Source: Calditrichota bacterium (GTDB lineage: Bacteria > Electryoneota > RPQS01). From it: a stretch of 64,000 nt of DNA. Below are positions 33,152-41,981 of the stretch, in pieces. The DNA lies in contig JACJVZ010000001.1 of assembly GCA_020637445.1 (NCBI GenBank), positions 558,001 to 622,000 of the forward strand. The letters run 5' to 3'. Below the pieces are notes generated by a model, which made no database searches, was not told where the DNA came from, and saw only the letters and a program-made list of their open reading frames with translations. Within the stretch, counting starts at the first letter, position 1; the number at the start of each line of letters is the position of its first letter. Position numbers and translations under genes: made by a program.

Positions 33152-34231
33152 GTGTCGGTAGCGACGGCAACACACATCAACATCTTTGAACTGCTTCGGT
33201 TTGCCGTGGATCAGGGTGCATCGGACTTGCACCTTTCCAGCGAGTCCATTCCGATGATCAGAGTGCACGGGCGTATGCGCAAGTTGAACTTGCCGAAGAT
33301 GGCTCATGCGACTCTTGAAAATATCGTGCAGCAGGTATTGACGCGCGAGCAGTTGGAGCGATTCCTTGAAATGAAGGAAATCGACTTTTCTGCGAAGCTC
33401 GAGGATATCGCACGTTTTCGTGTCAACGTTTTTCAGCAGATTAACGGATATGGCGCGGTGTTCCGTACCATTCCGTCGGAAATCCGAACGTTTGAAGAGT
33501 TAGGATTGCCGGAAGTGATGCGCGATCTTGCCGACCGGGATCGCGGTTTGGTGCTCTTGACCGGTCCCACGGGTTCCGGTAAGACCACTACGCTCGCGAC
33601 GATGGTTGACTGGATCAACGAGTATAAAGAACTTCATATCATCACGATCGAAGACCCGGTCGAGTTCTTCCACGATTCGAAGAACTGCATGATGAACCAG
33701 CGCGAGCTGGGCGCGAACACGCACAGCTTCGCGAACGCCTTGCGCGCCGCACTTCGTGAAGACCCGGACGTGATTCTGGTCGGCGAAATGCGCGACTTGG
33801 AAACGATTTCGCTGGCTTTGACGGCAGCGGAAACGGGTCACTTGGTTTTTGCGACTTTGCACACGTCCAGCGCAGCCAAGACGATTGACCGTATTATTGA
33901 TATTTTCCCGGCGGCCCAGAAGACGCAGGTTCGTTCGATGCTTGCGGAATCGCTTGAGGCCGTTGTGGCACAAAAACTGCTTCCCAAGAAAGATGGTACG
34001 GGTCGTGTCGTGGCAGCCGAAATCATGGTGGCGACGACTGCGGTCCGAAATTTGATCAGAGAAGACAAGATTTACCAAATCCCCTCTGTAATCCAGTCGG
34101 GCGGAAAATCGGGTATGCAAAGCCTCGATCAGGACTTGATGCGCCTCATGCACAAGGGTCTGATCAGCCGCGAAACGGCGGCTCACGTGGCCGAGAATTC
34201 CAAGTTGTTCGAGGTTAATCTCTCGGAGTAA
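33152..34231 (+). CDS. pilT: Type IV pilus retraction ATPase
   Basis: 359 residues from GTG 33152 (SD CGAGGAAAG). It has Walker A GPTGSGKTTT near 130, an Asp box, Walker B LVGEMRDLETI, the His box HLVFATLHT, and the PilT-specific C-terminal AVRNLIREDKIYQIPSVIQSG. It drives pilus retraction for twitching and DNA uptake. It is separated from pilB by about 12 kb within the same locus. Confidence 0.95.
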   Translation: MSVATATHINIFELLRFAVDQGASDLHLSSESIPMIRVHGRMRKLNLPKMAHATLENIVQQVLTREQLERFLEMKEIDFSAKLEDIARFRVNVFQQINGYGAVFRTIPSEIRTFEELGLPEVMRDLADRDRGLVLLTGPTGSGKTTTLATMVDWINEYKELHIITIEDPVEFFHDSKNCMMNQRELGANTHSFANALRAALREDPDVILVGEMRDLETISLALTAAETGHLVFATLHTSSAAKTIDRIIDIFPAAQKTQVRSMLAESLEAVVAQKLLPKKDGTGRVVAAEIMVATTAVRNLIREDKIYQIPSVIQSGGKSGMQSLDQDLMRLMHKGLISRETAAHVAENSKLFEVNLSE

Positions 34232-34280
34232 TTCCGGGGGGTGGGCCTTGGACCACTGGAATCAAACAATGAGGCCGAAC

Positions 34281-34796
34281 ATGAGCAGACGCATTCGAAG
34301 GCTTGAGCGCGGTGCCGCCGATCTGGTGACGATTGCCGTCGGTATGACTATCGTTGCCATCGCTGCGATTGGGACTTCCTATTCCCTCCTGTACGGGCGG
34401 CAAGCCCTAATCCATCAGGAACACTACAAAACGGCTCTCTATAAGCTGCGCGGCTTTATGGAAGAGCAAATGGCGCGTGTGCGCTTCGGTTCGTCGTATC
34501 GCGAAGATCCGGAGTGGATGACACAGCCCGAACTGCAGCGGTTTGTGGCTCTGGATACGCCAAACGACCGTGACGGTCATATGGTGCAAACGCTTGCAAC
34601 GCTGTGGCGCGAACCTGTTCAGCAAGTTGACGATCCTTTGACAAGGCAATACCCTGACTTCTATCGAATTACCGCGTATGCGGATTGGACGGAAGAAATC
34701 GTTCCCGGTGACAACATGGCTGCGGACAACGATCGCGAGCGAAAGGGGCCGGGAAAACGGATCAAGATGATTTCAGACTGTATTATTCCAAATTAA
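34281..34796 (+). CDS. Pilin-like membrane protein, unusual N-terminus
   Basis: 171 residues from ATG 34281 (SD GAGGCC); ATG 34269 and TTG 34248 are upstream alternatives. A basic leader (SRRIRRLERG) precedes a hydrophobic helix (VTIAVGMTIVAIAAIGTSYSLLYG), as in minor pilins. The usual G/FxxxE processing motif is not clear: after RG comes AADLV, with no Glu at +5. The rest is polar and soluble. Its place between pilT and another pilin-like gene suggests a minor component or initiation factor of the pilus. No named family is recognised. Confidence 0.6.
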   Translation: MSRRIRRLERGAADLVTIAVGMTIVAIAAIGTSYSLLYGRQALIHQEHYKTALYKLRGFMEEQMARVRFGSSYREDPEWMTQPELQRFVALDTPNDRDGHMVQTLATLWREPVQQVDDPLTRQYPDFYRITAYADWTEEIVPGDNMAADNDRERKGPGKRIKMISDCIIPN

Positions 34797-34806
34797 GGAG
34801 GCAAGT

Positions 34807-35649
34807 ATGAGCAAGCTCTCTAATGTCCTCCATTTGGCAGGGCTAAGAAGTCTGAGACGTGCGGCCGGATTCACGCTCGTTTCGCAATTGGTTTCCGTGT
34901 TTGTCGGTGCCAGTGCCTTGTTGGGCGGCTGGGCGGCATTTCGGGATTTTCAAATGCAGTTTCGCGTGGCCAATGCCGAGAGGCAAATGGACCAATACGC
35001 GCAAACGGCAATGGTCGAGATGGTCAACATTCTGCAATGGTCTCTGGGAGCCTATCCTGTTAACGGCGGACGAAATCCCAGTTGGCGAATTGCAATCGGC
35101 GAAAACATCGGCGAGAACAACGGACTGAACAGCACGCAGAGGTCCGGTGGCCATTTTCCATACGCCACCGACAACTTCTTCACGGCCAACCAGTTCGTAT
35201 TCAAGCATCAGACTTATGGTGGATTTATCACCTTAAGTCACAATGCCGACCGTGGCATAATGATTAACAATGTCGTTCCCGATTGGGCCGGCACCCGATT
35301 CGCGCAGTACGTTTGGCGCGGACGAAATACTCACGGACGCGACGCCTTGATGGCGTATGACCAACGCGACCGTATGAGGATGACGGAGTTTTCGATTGAC
35401 TATCCGATGCTGCTGGACCCCTTGGCGAATTTCGTTTCCGATCCTCAGCAATTCAAGAGCTCGTGTATCAAGATTAAGATCGTGATGCAGTACCGATACA
35501 CGGCCAATGATTTTATCGGATTGTTCGGGGATGACTACGTTCGCGAGCGGATCTATGAAACGACCGTAAGTCCTACCAATCACGGATTTGCGGCGCATGA
35601 CAACCAGTTCTACAAGCAGTTTGTTCAAAGCGGACAAATCGGCCTGTAG
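34807..35649 (+). CDS. Pilin-like protein with GFTLV motif but no Glu5
   Basis: 280 residues (SD GGAGG). The leader ends in G21 before F22 (AAGFTLVSQLVSVFVG), a recognisable prepilin cleavage site, but the +5 residue is Ser instead of the usual Glu. Among pseudopilins, loss of Glu5 is known for tip subunits such as GspK, so this may sit at the pilus tip. The globular part (about 60-280) has no motif I recognise. It lies 10 bp after the previous pilin-like gene. Confidence 0.7.
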   Translation: MSKLSNVLHLAGLRSLRRAAGFTLVSQLVSVFVGASALLGGWAAFRDFQMQFRVANAERQMDQYAQTAMVEMVNILQWSLGAYPVNGGRNPSWRIAIGENIGENNGLNSTQRSGGHFPYATDNFFTANQFVFKHQTYGGFITLSHNADRGIMINNVVPDWAGTRFAQYVWRGRNTHGRDALMAYDQRDRMRMTEFSIDYPMLLDPLANFVSDPQQFKSSCIKIKIVMQYRYTANDFIGLFGDDYVRERIYETTVSPTNHGFAAHDNQFYKQFVQSGQIGL

Positions 35650-35695
35650 TCAAGTGACAGGTTGACCCTGCATTTTTGAAATGAGGATTCTCGAG

Positions 35696-35732
35696 AAGGG
35701 CCGTGCCGCGCCGGTCGCGGCACGGTACCCTT
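35696..35732 (+). terminator. Long GC-rich intergenic hairpin, no U-tract
   Basis: CCGTGCCGCG (35701-35710) and CGCGGCACGG (35716-35725) pair perfectly. Outer AAGGG (35696-35700) and CCCTT (35728-35732) extend the stem past a 2-nt bulge. It lies in the 250-bp gap between pilin-like genes. Confidence 0.55.
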
Positions 35733-35899
35733 CCCGAATTACTGTTGAGGTGTGAAGACAAACAGTTCCGGCCCCAGACGTTCGACTTGAGTTTCTGCAT
35801 TCTGGCTTCCTGGGAAGTCAGGGCGCGGGAGCTTAGCCAAAGAGCTGTCGGGCTGCCCGAACGACGACATGTCCTTCACAGATCAATAGGGAACGGATC

Positions 35900-37408
35900 A
35901 TGAACAGGACCTCACAACACAACGCAACTCGCCGGGACGGCGGATACGTCATGGTAGCCATGTTCGCGCTTGTATTAGCGCTGCTTGGGACCGGTATCGC
36001 GTTTATGCAGTGGGCAACGGACGAGACTTATCAAGGCGAACATGCCTATGCGGCCATGCAGGCCTACTATTGCGCCCAGTCGGGCGTAATCGAAAAAGGG
36101 CTGACTTGGTTTAGCCAACAGCAGGAAGGCTTGTTGCCTTCATCGAGCATCACTTTGGGGGGTGCTTCGGTTGCAGACGTTGGACGCTACGACAACGTGA
36201 CCATTGAACCGGTATTTGCCGGAACGGGTGGCGGTGACAACTTCAGTTTCTCGAAGAACTACCGCATCTCGGCTGTCGGTGAGGTGGAAGTTCCGTGGCA
36301 GAAGGATGACGTCCATAAGGTCGTACGAAAAGCAGTTTTGTACGTCCAAGTCCGCAGCTTCGTCGACTACATGTACCTTACGGACAAGGAAACGTCCTTG
36401 ACGTTTGAGGGTGACATCATTAGGTTCTTTGGGCGTGATACATTGTGGGGCCGGACTCACTCCAACGACTGGATTGCCACGCAGAACGTGGGCGGATTGC
36501 CCGTCGCGTATGATATCGTGTCAACTGCGAAGGTGGGCTTCCGCCCCGGTTCGCCGAACCCGGCCTTCCGATTCTTGGGCGGCGATCCTGTCTTCAACCA
36601 TCCAATCGTTTTGTTGCCTGAGCTTGCCGGACCGCTGCGCGACGATCCGTTGACGCAGCACTTTGAGCAAGACGGCGAAGAGTGGCGTTGCAGACTCCGG
36701 GGAAGAAACGCTCTCCTTTACCACTGGCCTGAGGGAACGGACTTCGACTCTCTGGAGGCCTCTTCGATTTCGATTCCGCTGTCGCCCGCGGCTTGTATCT
36801 TTGTTCACGGCCGACTTGAAATAGAAGGTGCCATTGAGCCGGAAGGCTGCAAGGTGACCATCGGTTGCTCCGAAAACATTTGGCTGATTGACGACGTCAA
36901 GATTAGCGGCACGAATGTGGTGACAGGCGACCTTCCCGCTGGAGCGACAAGCATGATCGGTATTGTCGGCGAAAAGTGGGTCTACATCGACAACACTATC
37001 GCCAACGGTCGCGAAGACTGCGGCGGCAATCACAATGTTACGAATCAGGCCGGTTGCCATATTGTTTTGACATGCGCAATCGTCGTGCTTGGTCAGAGCT
37101 TCCAGTTCCACCAGATGAACGACGTCTTTGACCCCTATGTTGGCCCCTCGCCTGACGAACGCGGAAACATCGTCATGACCGGTTCGATAACTCAGAGGTG
37201 GCGTGGTTATGTGCACCGTTCGAATCACGGCGGCACCGGGTACAACAAGGTCTATCACTACGATAAGCGGTTCCTCGCGCAGCGTCCGCCGTGCTTCCTC
37301 GGAGCAACGGACCAAGACGGCCGGGTGCTTTACAACATCGTCCAATGGGGACAGGCATCCGAAGATCCCGTGGAGGTAGCGCACGACCGGCGCGTTCGGT
37401 ATAACTAA
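35900..37408 (+). CDS. PilX-like pilus assembly protein
   Basis: 502 residues. The N-terminus (GGYVMVAMFALVLALLGTGIA followed by a YAAMQAYYCAQSGVIEKGL helix) matches the PilX N-terminal family of large minor pilins and assembly proteins: a hydrophobic helix, then A-x-YxAQAG-like residues. The large C-terminal region (about 90-500) is polar with Cys, Asp and Trp clusters and no recognised fold; it probably projects from the pilus tip. It is flanked on both sides by hairpins. Confidence 0.75.
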   Translation: MNRTSQHNATRRDGGYVMVAMFALVLALLGTGIAFMQWATDETYQGEHAYAAMQAYYCAQSGVIEKGLTWFSQQQEGLLPSSSITLGGASVADVGRYDNVTIEPVFAGTGGGDNFSFSKNYRISAVGEVEVPWQKDDVHKVVRKAVLYVQVRSFVDYMYLTDKETSLTFEGDIIRFFGRDTLWGRTHSNDWIATQNVGGLPVAYDIVSTAKVGFRPGSPNPAFRFLGGDPVFNHPIVLLPELAGPLRDDPLTQHFEQDGEEWRCRLRGRNALLYHWPEGTDFDSLEASSISIPLSPAACIFVHGRLEIEGAIEPEGCKVTIGCSENIWLIDDVKISGTNVVTGDLPAGATSMIGIVGEKWVYIDNTIANGREDCGGNHNVTNQAGCHIVLTCAIVVLGQSFQFHQMNDVFDPYVGPSPDERGNIVMTGSITQRWRGYVHRSNHGGTGYNKVYHYDKRFLAQRPPCFLGATDQDGRVLYNIVQWGQASEDPVEVAHDRRVRYN

Positions 37409-37484
37409 AGGTTAACCGAATCGTAGAATTCGTGCGGACCTCGCCATGTGCGTCCGAAACGTTCCCTCAAATCTGTCAGTTAGA

Positions 37485-37511
37485 GCCTGCGGGCGGAGTT
37501 CGCCCGCAGGC
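37485..37511 (+). terminator. Perfect GC-rich intergenic hairpin, no U-tract
   Basis: GCCTGCGGGCG (37485-37495) and CGCCCGCAGGC (37501-37511), an 11-bp stem with loop GAGTT, in the 210-bp gap before pilM. Confidence 0.55.
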
Positions 37512-37618
37512 CGACTCGAATCGTGCCGCGGCCTTCCTCATAGATCATCTGCCGCAGCTTTGCCCGACAACTTAGAGCAGAAACCTCTCTTGATTTCCTC
37601 TCTCGCTTTGGAGATCCC

Positions 37619-38707
37619 GTGTTTGGATTAAAATCAAATGTTCGCGTGGGCCTGGATATTGGTTCACACGCGATTCAACTCGTCGTAACTGAAAAGCATC
37701 ACGACAACAGCCGTCTACTCGGCGCGTGGAGCCGCGATCTTTACAGCGCTCACAACGAGCGGTACGATTTGGATGGTCCCAAGAAGGCCACGATCGTGCC
37801 AATCGTTTTGGATATGTTCCGTGAAGCCGGCTTAAAACCCAGCCGTGTGGCGCATCTCGGATCGTGTCTTTCGGGCCTTAACATGGCAACCAAGGAGATT
37901 CGTTCCTTGTCCATGCCCGATGACGAAATGGCCAGTGCCCTGAATCAAGAAGGCCGCAAGCATCTTCCGCTCGACGGATCGGAGCTGATTGTGGACTATC
38001 AGATTCTGGGTGATGACACACGTGAGGCCGACAAGGTTCGTGTGCTATTGGCTGTGACGACCAAGCGTACGCTGGACGCTCATCTTGACATACTACGCGA
38101 GCTTGACCTCAAGCCCGGCGTTGTTGATCTTGAACCGTTGTCGTGCGTCAATTCGTTTATCGCGCGTCAAGAGCTTCCCGATGAGGGCGTCTATTGCTTC
38201 TTGAATATCGGAGCGCGCCGTACGAATCTGGTGATTCTCGGCCGCAAAGACATGTATTTCAGCCGTGATCTACCGGTGGCAGGGTGGAGCTTTACCGAAG
38301 ATATCATGAACAAGCTGAATTGCACGTTTGCCGAAGCCGAAGAGATCAAGAAGCGTCAAGGGTTGACGGCAAAAGATTTGAAACCGATGGCTTCCGGCGG
38401 AGCAGACACGTTGGCCGCAAGTCTCTCGGTTGCCGACAAATCACCGATCGACAAGTTGTACGACGAAATCAACCGTTCGATCCGTTACTACGTCAAGGAA
38501 ACGGGGCAGAGCGGTATCATGAAATTCATTCTGTTTGGCGGAACGGCCTCGTCGCAAGAGCTTTGCGACTATCTATCGGGTAGATTCAGCGTTCCGGTTG
38601 AAGCATACGATCCTTTCAGCATTCTGGAAGGCAACGCAGACGTGCAGAATCATCCTCAGTTTGCGGCCGCCGTCGGCCTGGCCCTGCGCGCGCAGGCGAT
38701 TTACTAA
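37619..38707 (+). CDS. pilM: Type IV pilus inner-membrane platform protein PilM
   Basis: 362 residues from GTG 37619 (SD GGAG). It is an actin/FtsA-like ATPase fold: VGLDIGSHAIQLV phosphate loop, a second phosphate loop CFLNIGARRTNLVI, and the third motif FILFGGTASSQELCDYLS. It binds ATP and the cytoplasmic N-terminus of PilN, linking the pilus frame to the motor ATPases. It is the first gene of the standard order pilMNOPQ that follows here. Confidence 0.95.
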   Translation: MFGLKSNVRVGLDIGSHAIQLVVTEKHHDNSRLLGAWSRDLYSAHNERYDLDGPKKATIVPIVLDMFREAGLKPSRVAHLGSCLSGLNMATKEIRSLSMPDDEMASALNQEGRKHLPLDGSELIVDYQILGDDTREADKVRVLLAVTTKRTLDAHLDILRELDLKPGVVDLEPLSCVNSFIARQELPDEGVYCFLNIGARRTNLVILGRKDMYFSRDLPVAGWSFTEDIMNKLNCTFAEAEEIKKRQGLTAKDLKPMASGGADTLAASLSVADKSPIDKLYDEINRSIRYYVKETGQSGIMKFILFGGTASSQELCDYLSGRFSVPVEAYDPFSILEGNADVQNHPQFAAAVGLALRAQAIY

Positions 38708-38739
38708 ACATCGGCCACAAGGCAACAGACCAAGAGCAA

Positions 38740-39360
38740 ATGGTAAGAGTATTTACAATCAATCTGAACAAAGGCGAAGGTGAACTCGTCCTTCGTCAGC
38801 GTCGTCAGGAGCGCCGCAGTTTTCTGCTGCTGTTCTTGATGGCGCTTGTGTTCGTCGTCTTGGGCGGCATCACTTGGGCGCAGAATCAGGCTTTGAACGA
38901 CGTGATCAAGAATCGCCGTGACAAGCTGAGTCGCATCAAGTACGAGTTGGACAGCCTGAAACGGGAAGGCACGAACGTCTCGAAAGACGACGTGATGGCC
39001 CTTGCGAATTTGGAGACCGAACGCTTTTTGTGGGCGCGCCGTCTCGAGGTTCTGGCCGATGTGCTTCCGCAGGGGATGTCACTGACGGGATTGGAGCTGG
39101 CCAATAACCGCTTCTTCCTGCATTGTATCGCCAAAGTCGATTCTTCGGAAAAGGAATTTGACATCATATCAAGTTTTGTCGACCTGCTGAAGACTACCCC
39201 GGATTTCCGTCAGGGGATGTTTGAAGTCAAGTTTGACAAATCGCTGCGAAAAATTGTCGAAGATCAGGATGTGTTGATGTTTTCTGTGGAGTGCATCACC
39301 AGGGATCCTGATCGCGGCAAGAAGATTCGCGCGTCCAGAACCATTGTCCAAGGCTCGTAG
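38740..39360 (+). CDS. pilN: Type IV pilus assembly protein PilN
   Basis: 206 residues. A short cytoplasmic N-terminus (RVFTINLNKGEG, the PilM-binding motif, canonical INLLPY-like) is followed by one helix (about 27-48) and a periplasmic coiled-coil (VIKNRRDKLSRIKYELDSLKR) leading to a ferredoxin-like domain. It forms the periplasmic ring with PilO that connects the PilM platform to PilP and PilQ. Confidence 0.9.
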   Translation: MVRVFTINLNKGEGELVLRQRRQERRSFLLLFLMALVFVVLGGITWAQNQALNDVIKNRRDKLSRIKYELDSLKREGTNVSKDDVMALANLETERFLWARRLEVLADVLPQGMSLTGLELANNRFFLHCIAKVDSSEKEFDIISSFVDLLKTTPDFRQGMFEVKFDKSLRKIVEDQDVLMFSVECITRDPDRGKKIRASRTIVQGS

Positions 39361-39369
39361 GAGGAACAC

Positions 39370-39924
39370 GTGAGAAAAGCAATTATCGCACTGATCCTCT
39401 TAGTCATCGCCGCCGGCGGCTTTTACTACTACCTAAAGTTTGTCTATAAGCCGAAGCCGGGTATCGTGCGCGAGTTGGACGAGGAAATCAGAGTAGAAAA
39501 CGAAAAGTTGATTGCCGCGCAGATTATCGCCAACGAACTGCAGCAGGTCACGCGCCTGATTGAAGGCAACTTGGCTCAGTCGCAGCGAGATTCTTTGGCT
39601 GAAGATGCGTCGCTGCCGTTCATGAATCAGGTGACGGACATTCTGCGCGATCACGACATCGACTTGAAGACGATTGAACCGGGACGCCGCCGCAATTACA
39701 GTACGTATTTGGCGACTCCTTATAACATGGAAGTCTACACAAGCTACAAGTCTCTTGTGAACTTCTTGAACGACGTGGAAAAGAGCAACCGTTTGGTGAC
39801 GGTAGACAAGTTCGAATTGTCCAGTCAGGTTAAGCAAGTGCAGGCAATGGCCAAGAACGGCTTAACCGACAAACGTCCGATGATGATAGAGCTGTCCACT
39901 TTGACTCTGATCAAACAGAAATAA
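39370..39924 (+). CDS. pilO: Type IV pilus assembly protein PilO
   Basis: 184 residues from GTG 39370 (SD GGAGG). One N-terminal helix (about 4-22), a coiled-coil (residues 36-70, rich in Glu/Asn/Gln) and a ferredoxin-like periplasmic domain (TDILRDHDIDLKTIEPG...YTSYKSLVNFLNDVEKS). It heterodimerises with PilN. The order and size fit PilO well. Confidence 0.9.
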   Translation: MRKAIIALILLVIAAGGFYYYLKFVYKPKPGIVRELDEEIRVENEKLIAAQIIANELQQVTRLIEGNLAQSQRDSLAEDASLPFMNQVTDILRDHDIDLKTIEPGRRRNYSTYLATPYNMEVYTSYKSLVNFLNDVEKSNRLVTVDKFELSSQVKQVQAMAKNGLTDKRPMMIELSTLTLIKQK

Positions 39925-39944
39925 GCCGATAAGGCCACAACGAT

Positions 39945-40487
39945 ATGTCGCAACGAATAAATGTATTGTGGGGAATCCTGCTCACCTTGTTGGTGGCCAC
40001 AATGATTTGGATAGGCTGGCAGAACTACGGAATCTCGCAGCGTATCGAAACCATGCGTAACAAGGCAATCGTCTTGGGTACGGACCAGCAGCTTGAAGAG
40101 ACAGTCAACACTCTTGAGAAGGATTTGAACGACCGGATCGCTTACCAGACAGTGGTGACGGTCGACCCGTTCGATCTGACGCGAACGATTCAGTCGCGGT
40201 CATTTCTGGCAAGTCTCGGTCTACGCGAAACCCTTGAACAGCGCGGCCGCATGAGACTTTCATGCACGGTGTTGGGTGACTCGCCTTCTGGAATCGTGAA
40301 GTTCATGGGACGCAGCCACGTGCTGAGAATCGGAGACGAACTGAACGGGTTCCGTGTGGCATCGATTGGGCCCGCCGAGATGGTACTTACGAAAGGCGGA
40401 TCGAGGCTTGTACTCGTGAACGAAGCTGCGCCAGAAGGCGAGTTTTCGGAGCGGGAAACGTCATTGAGCGGCGGCAGCAACTTTTAG
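39945..40487 (+). CDS. PilP/GspC-like pilus protein
   Basis: 180 residues with one N-terminal membrane helix (about 6-24) and no lipobox, unlike classical lipidated PilP. The C-terminal part (SGIVKFMGRSHVLRIGDELNGFRVASIGPAEMVLTKGG, split by one strand) has the homology-region pattern of PilP/GspC, which contacts the N-domains of the secretin. It sits at the PilP position between pilO and pilQ. Confidence 0.75.
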   Translation: MSQRINVLWGILLTLLVATMIWIGWQNYGISQRIETMRNKAIVLGTDQQLEETVNTLEKDLNDRIAYQTVVTVDPFDLTRTIQSRSFLASLGLRETLEQRGRMRLSCTVLGDSPSGIVKFMGRSHVLRIGDELNGFRVASIGPAEMVLTKGGSRLVLVNEAAPEGEFSERETSLSGGSNF

Positions 40488-40556
40488 TTGTACCGCGGGC
40501 GGGGATTTTACAAAGAATTAGATTAGCAAATTTAGCCGAGATAAAGGAACAGGCTT

Positions 40557-41981
40557 TTGAAACTGGCAATGCATCTCCGTAATTCTCTGGGGCGGACCCT
40601 TGGTTCGTTCGCGTGGCGCGGCGGACTTGTGGCAACCGCGCTGGTCTTGACGCTGATTGCGCAGACGCCCGTCATGGCGCAAGGTGACGACGCGCTTCAG
40701 CGACCTGTAACGATTGACGCCGACGACGCGTTTCTGCCGTCGGTGCTTTCCATTCTTGCTGCGGAAAGCGGTTTCAATATCGTGACTGGCCCGCAAGTAA
40801 ATCAAGAAGAAAGAATTTCCATCCACCTTAAGGACACTCCCATCGAGCAGGCCATGAACCTTGTGGTCCGCGCGGCGGGGTTGTCCTACGAAATCGTGGG
40901 CAAGTCCTTCTTGGTGGCGCCGGCAAAACAGCTGCAAGAACAGGTCGGATTGAATTCCTATGTAATTGACTTGCAGTACACGGACGCCGGAACGGTGTCC
41001 AAGATGCTGGCCAATATGCAGGCGGGAATCACGATTGACTCCACGGGCAACAAGCTGCTGGTGGTAACGAGTCCGAAAGTTCTCGCGGACATTCAGCGTA
41101 TCATTCGCGAAGTGGATATTCCGCCGCTTCAGATTGTTCTGGAGTGCCGAATGATTGAAGTGGCCGTCGAAAACGAAGAGGCTCTGGGAATGGACTGGAA
41201 CAGACTTTCGTCCATTCAGACCGTTATTTCCGAGACGCCCGTCGATCAATACGGAAATCCGGTCAACACAGACGGAACTTCCACATTGTCGGGTATCGAC
41301 CCGTCCGTGCGCGGCCGTGTTCCCGCGCAGATGCCGTTCTTCCCGATGGAAAGCCGCCGTCTTGGTTATTGGACCAAGCAAGCGACCGCGTTTGAAATTG
41401 CGATCGACGCTTTGCTGAAGACTGGACGCGCGGAAGTGCTCGCCAATACGTCCGTGGCAACCTTGAACAACAAGGAAGCCGCCATTCAGGTTGTGGACGA
41501 GATTCCGTACGTTGCCCGCAGCGGCGGCGTCGGTGGTCAGGTCCAGATTGACCAAGTGGTTGTCGGTGTATTGTTGAAAGTGACTCCCAAAATCAACTCG
41601 GACGGCTATATCACGACGAGCATTTCGCCGGAGCTTTCCTCGATCTTCCAGTTCCTTGAGTCTTCGGACACGCAGCTTCCGTGGGTGAAGCGCCGTACGT
41701 CGCAAACGACAATCCGTATCAAGGACGGAGAGACAGTCGTAATCGGAGGTCTGCTGGGTGTTGAATCTTCGAAGACCGAACACCGCTTCCCGTTCCTCGG
41801 CGATATTCCGTTCATTGGAAGCCTGTTCCGTCATAAGTCGACGTCGACCCGCAAGACCGATTTGATCATTCAGGTTACTCCGCATATTATCGGCACGGGA
41901 TATGCCCTCGAGCTCCCGTCGCGCGTTAAAGAAGTTCAGGATCGTTTCTTGCCGGAGACAAAGGGTGAAGGAAACGAATAA
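40557..41981 (+). CDS. pilQ: Type IV pilus secretin PilQ
   Basis: 474 residues from TTG 40557; a further in-frame ATG lies 4 codons in. Signal peptide cleavage is predicted near VMA-QGDD. N-domains (STN-like, then two KH-like secretin_N) cover about 45-230. The C-terminal secretin beta-barrel (about 270-465) carries the conserved LLKVTPKINSDGYIT and VVIGGLLGVE segments. It forms the outer-membrane gate for the pilus. It is shorter than proteobacterial PilQ because it lacks the N-terminal AMIN domains. Confidence 0.93.
   Translation: MKLAMHLRNSLGRTLGSFAWRGGLVATALVLTLIAQTPVMAQGDDALQRPVTIDADDAFLPSVLSILAAESGFNIVTGPQVNQEERISIHLKDTPIEQAMNLVVRAAGLSYEIVGKSFLVAPAKQLQEQVGLNSYVIDLQYTDAGTVSKMLANMQAGITIDSTGNKLLVVTSPKVLADIQRIIREVDIPPLQIVLECRMIEVAVENEEALGMDWNRLSSIQTVISETPVDQYGNPVNTDGTSTLSGIDPSVRGRVPAQMPFFPMESRRLGYWTKQATAFEIAIDALLKTGRAEVLANTSVATLNNKEAAIQVVDEIPYVARSGGVGGQVQIDQVVVGVLLKVTPKINSDGYITTSISPELSSIFQFLESSDTQLPWVKRRTSQTTIRIKDGETVVIGGLLGVESSKTEHRFPFLGDIPFIGSLFRHKSTSTRKTDLIIQVTPHIIGTGYALELPSRVKEVQDRFLPETKGEGNE

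Noticed and set aside
35703..35903. 66-codon + strand frame across the intergenic hairpin
   Set aside because: It begins inside the hairpin, has no SD, is rich in Arg and lacks a family motif.
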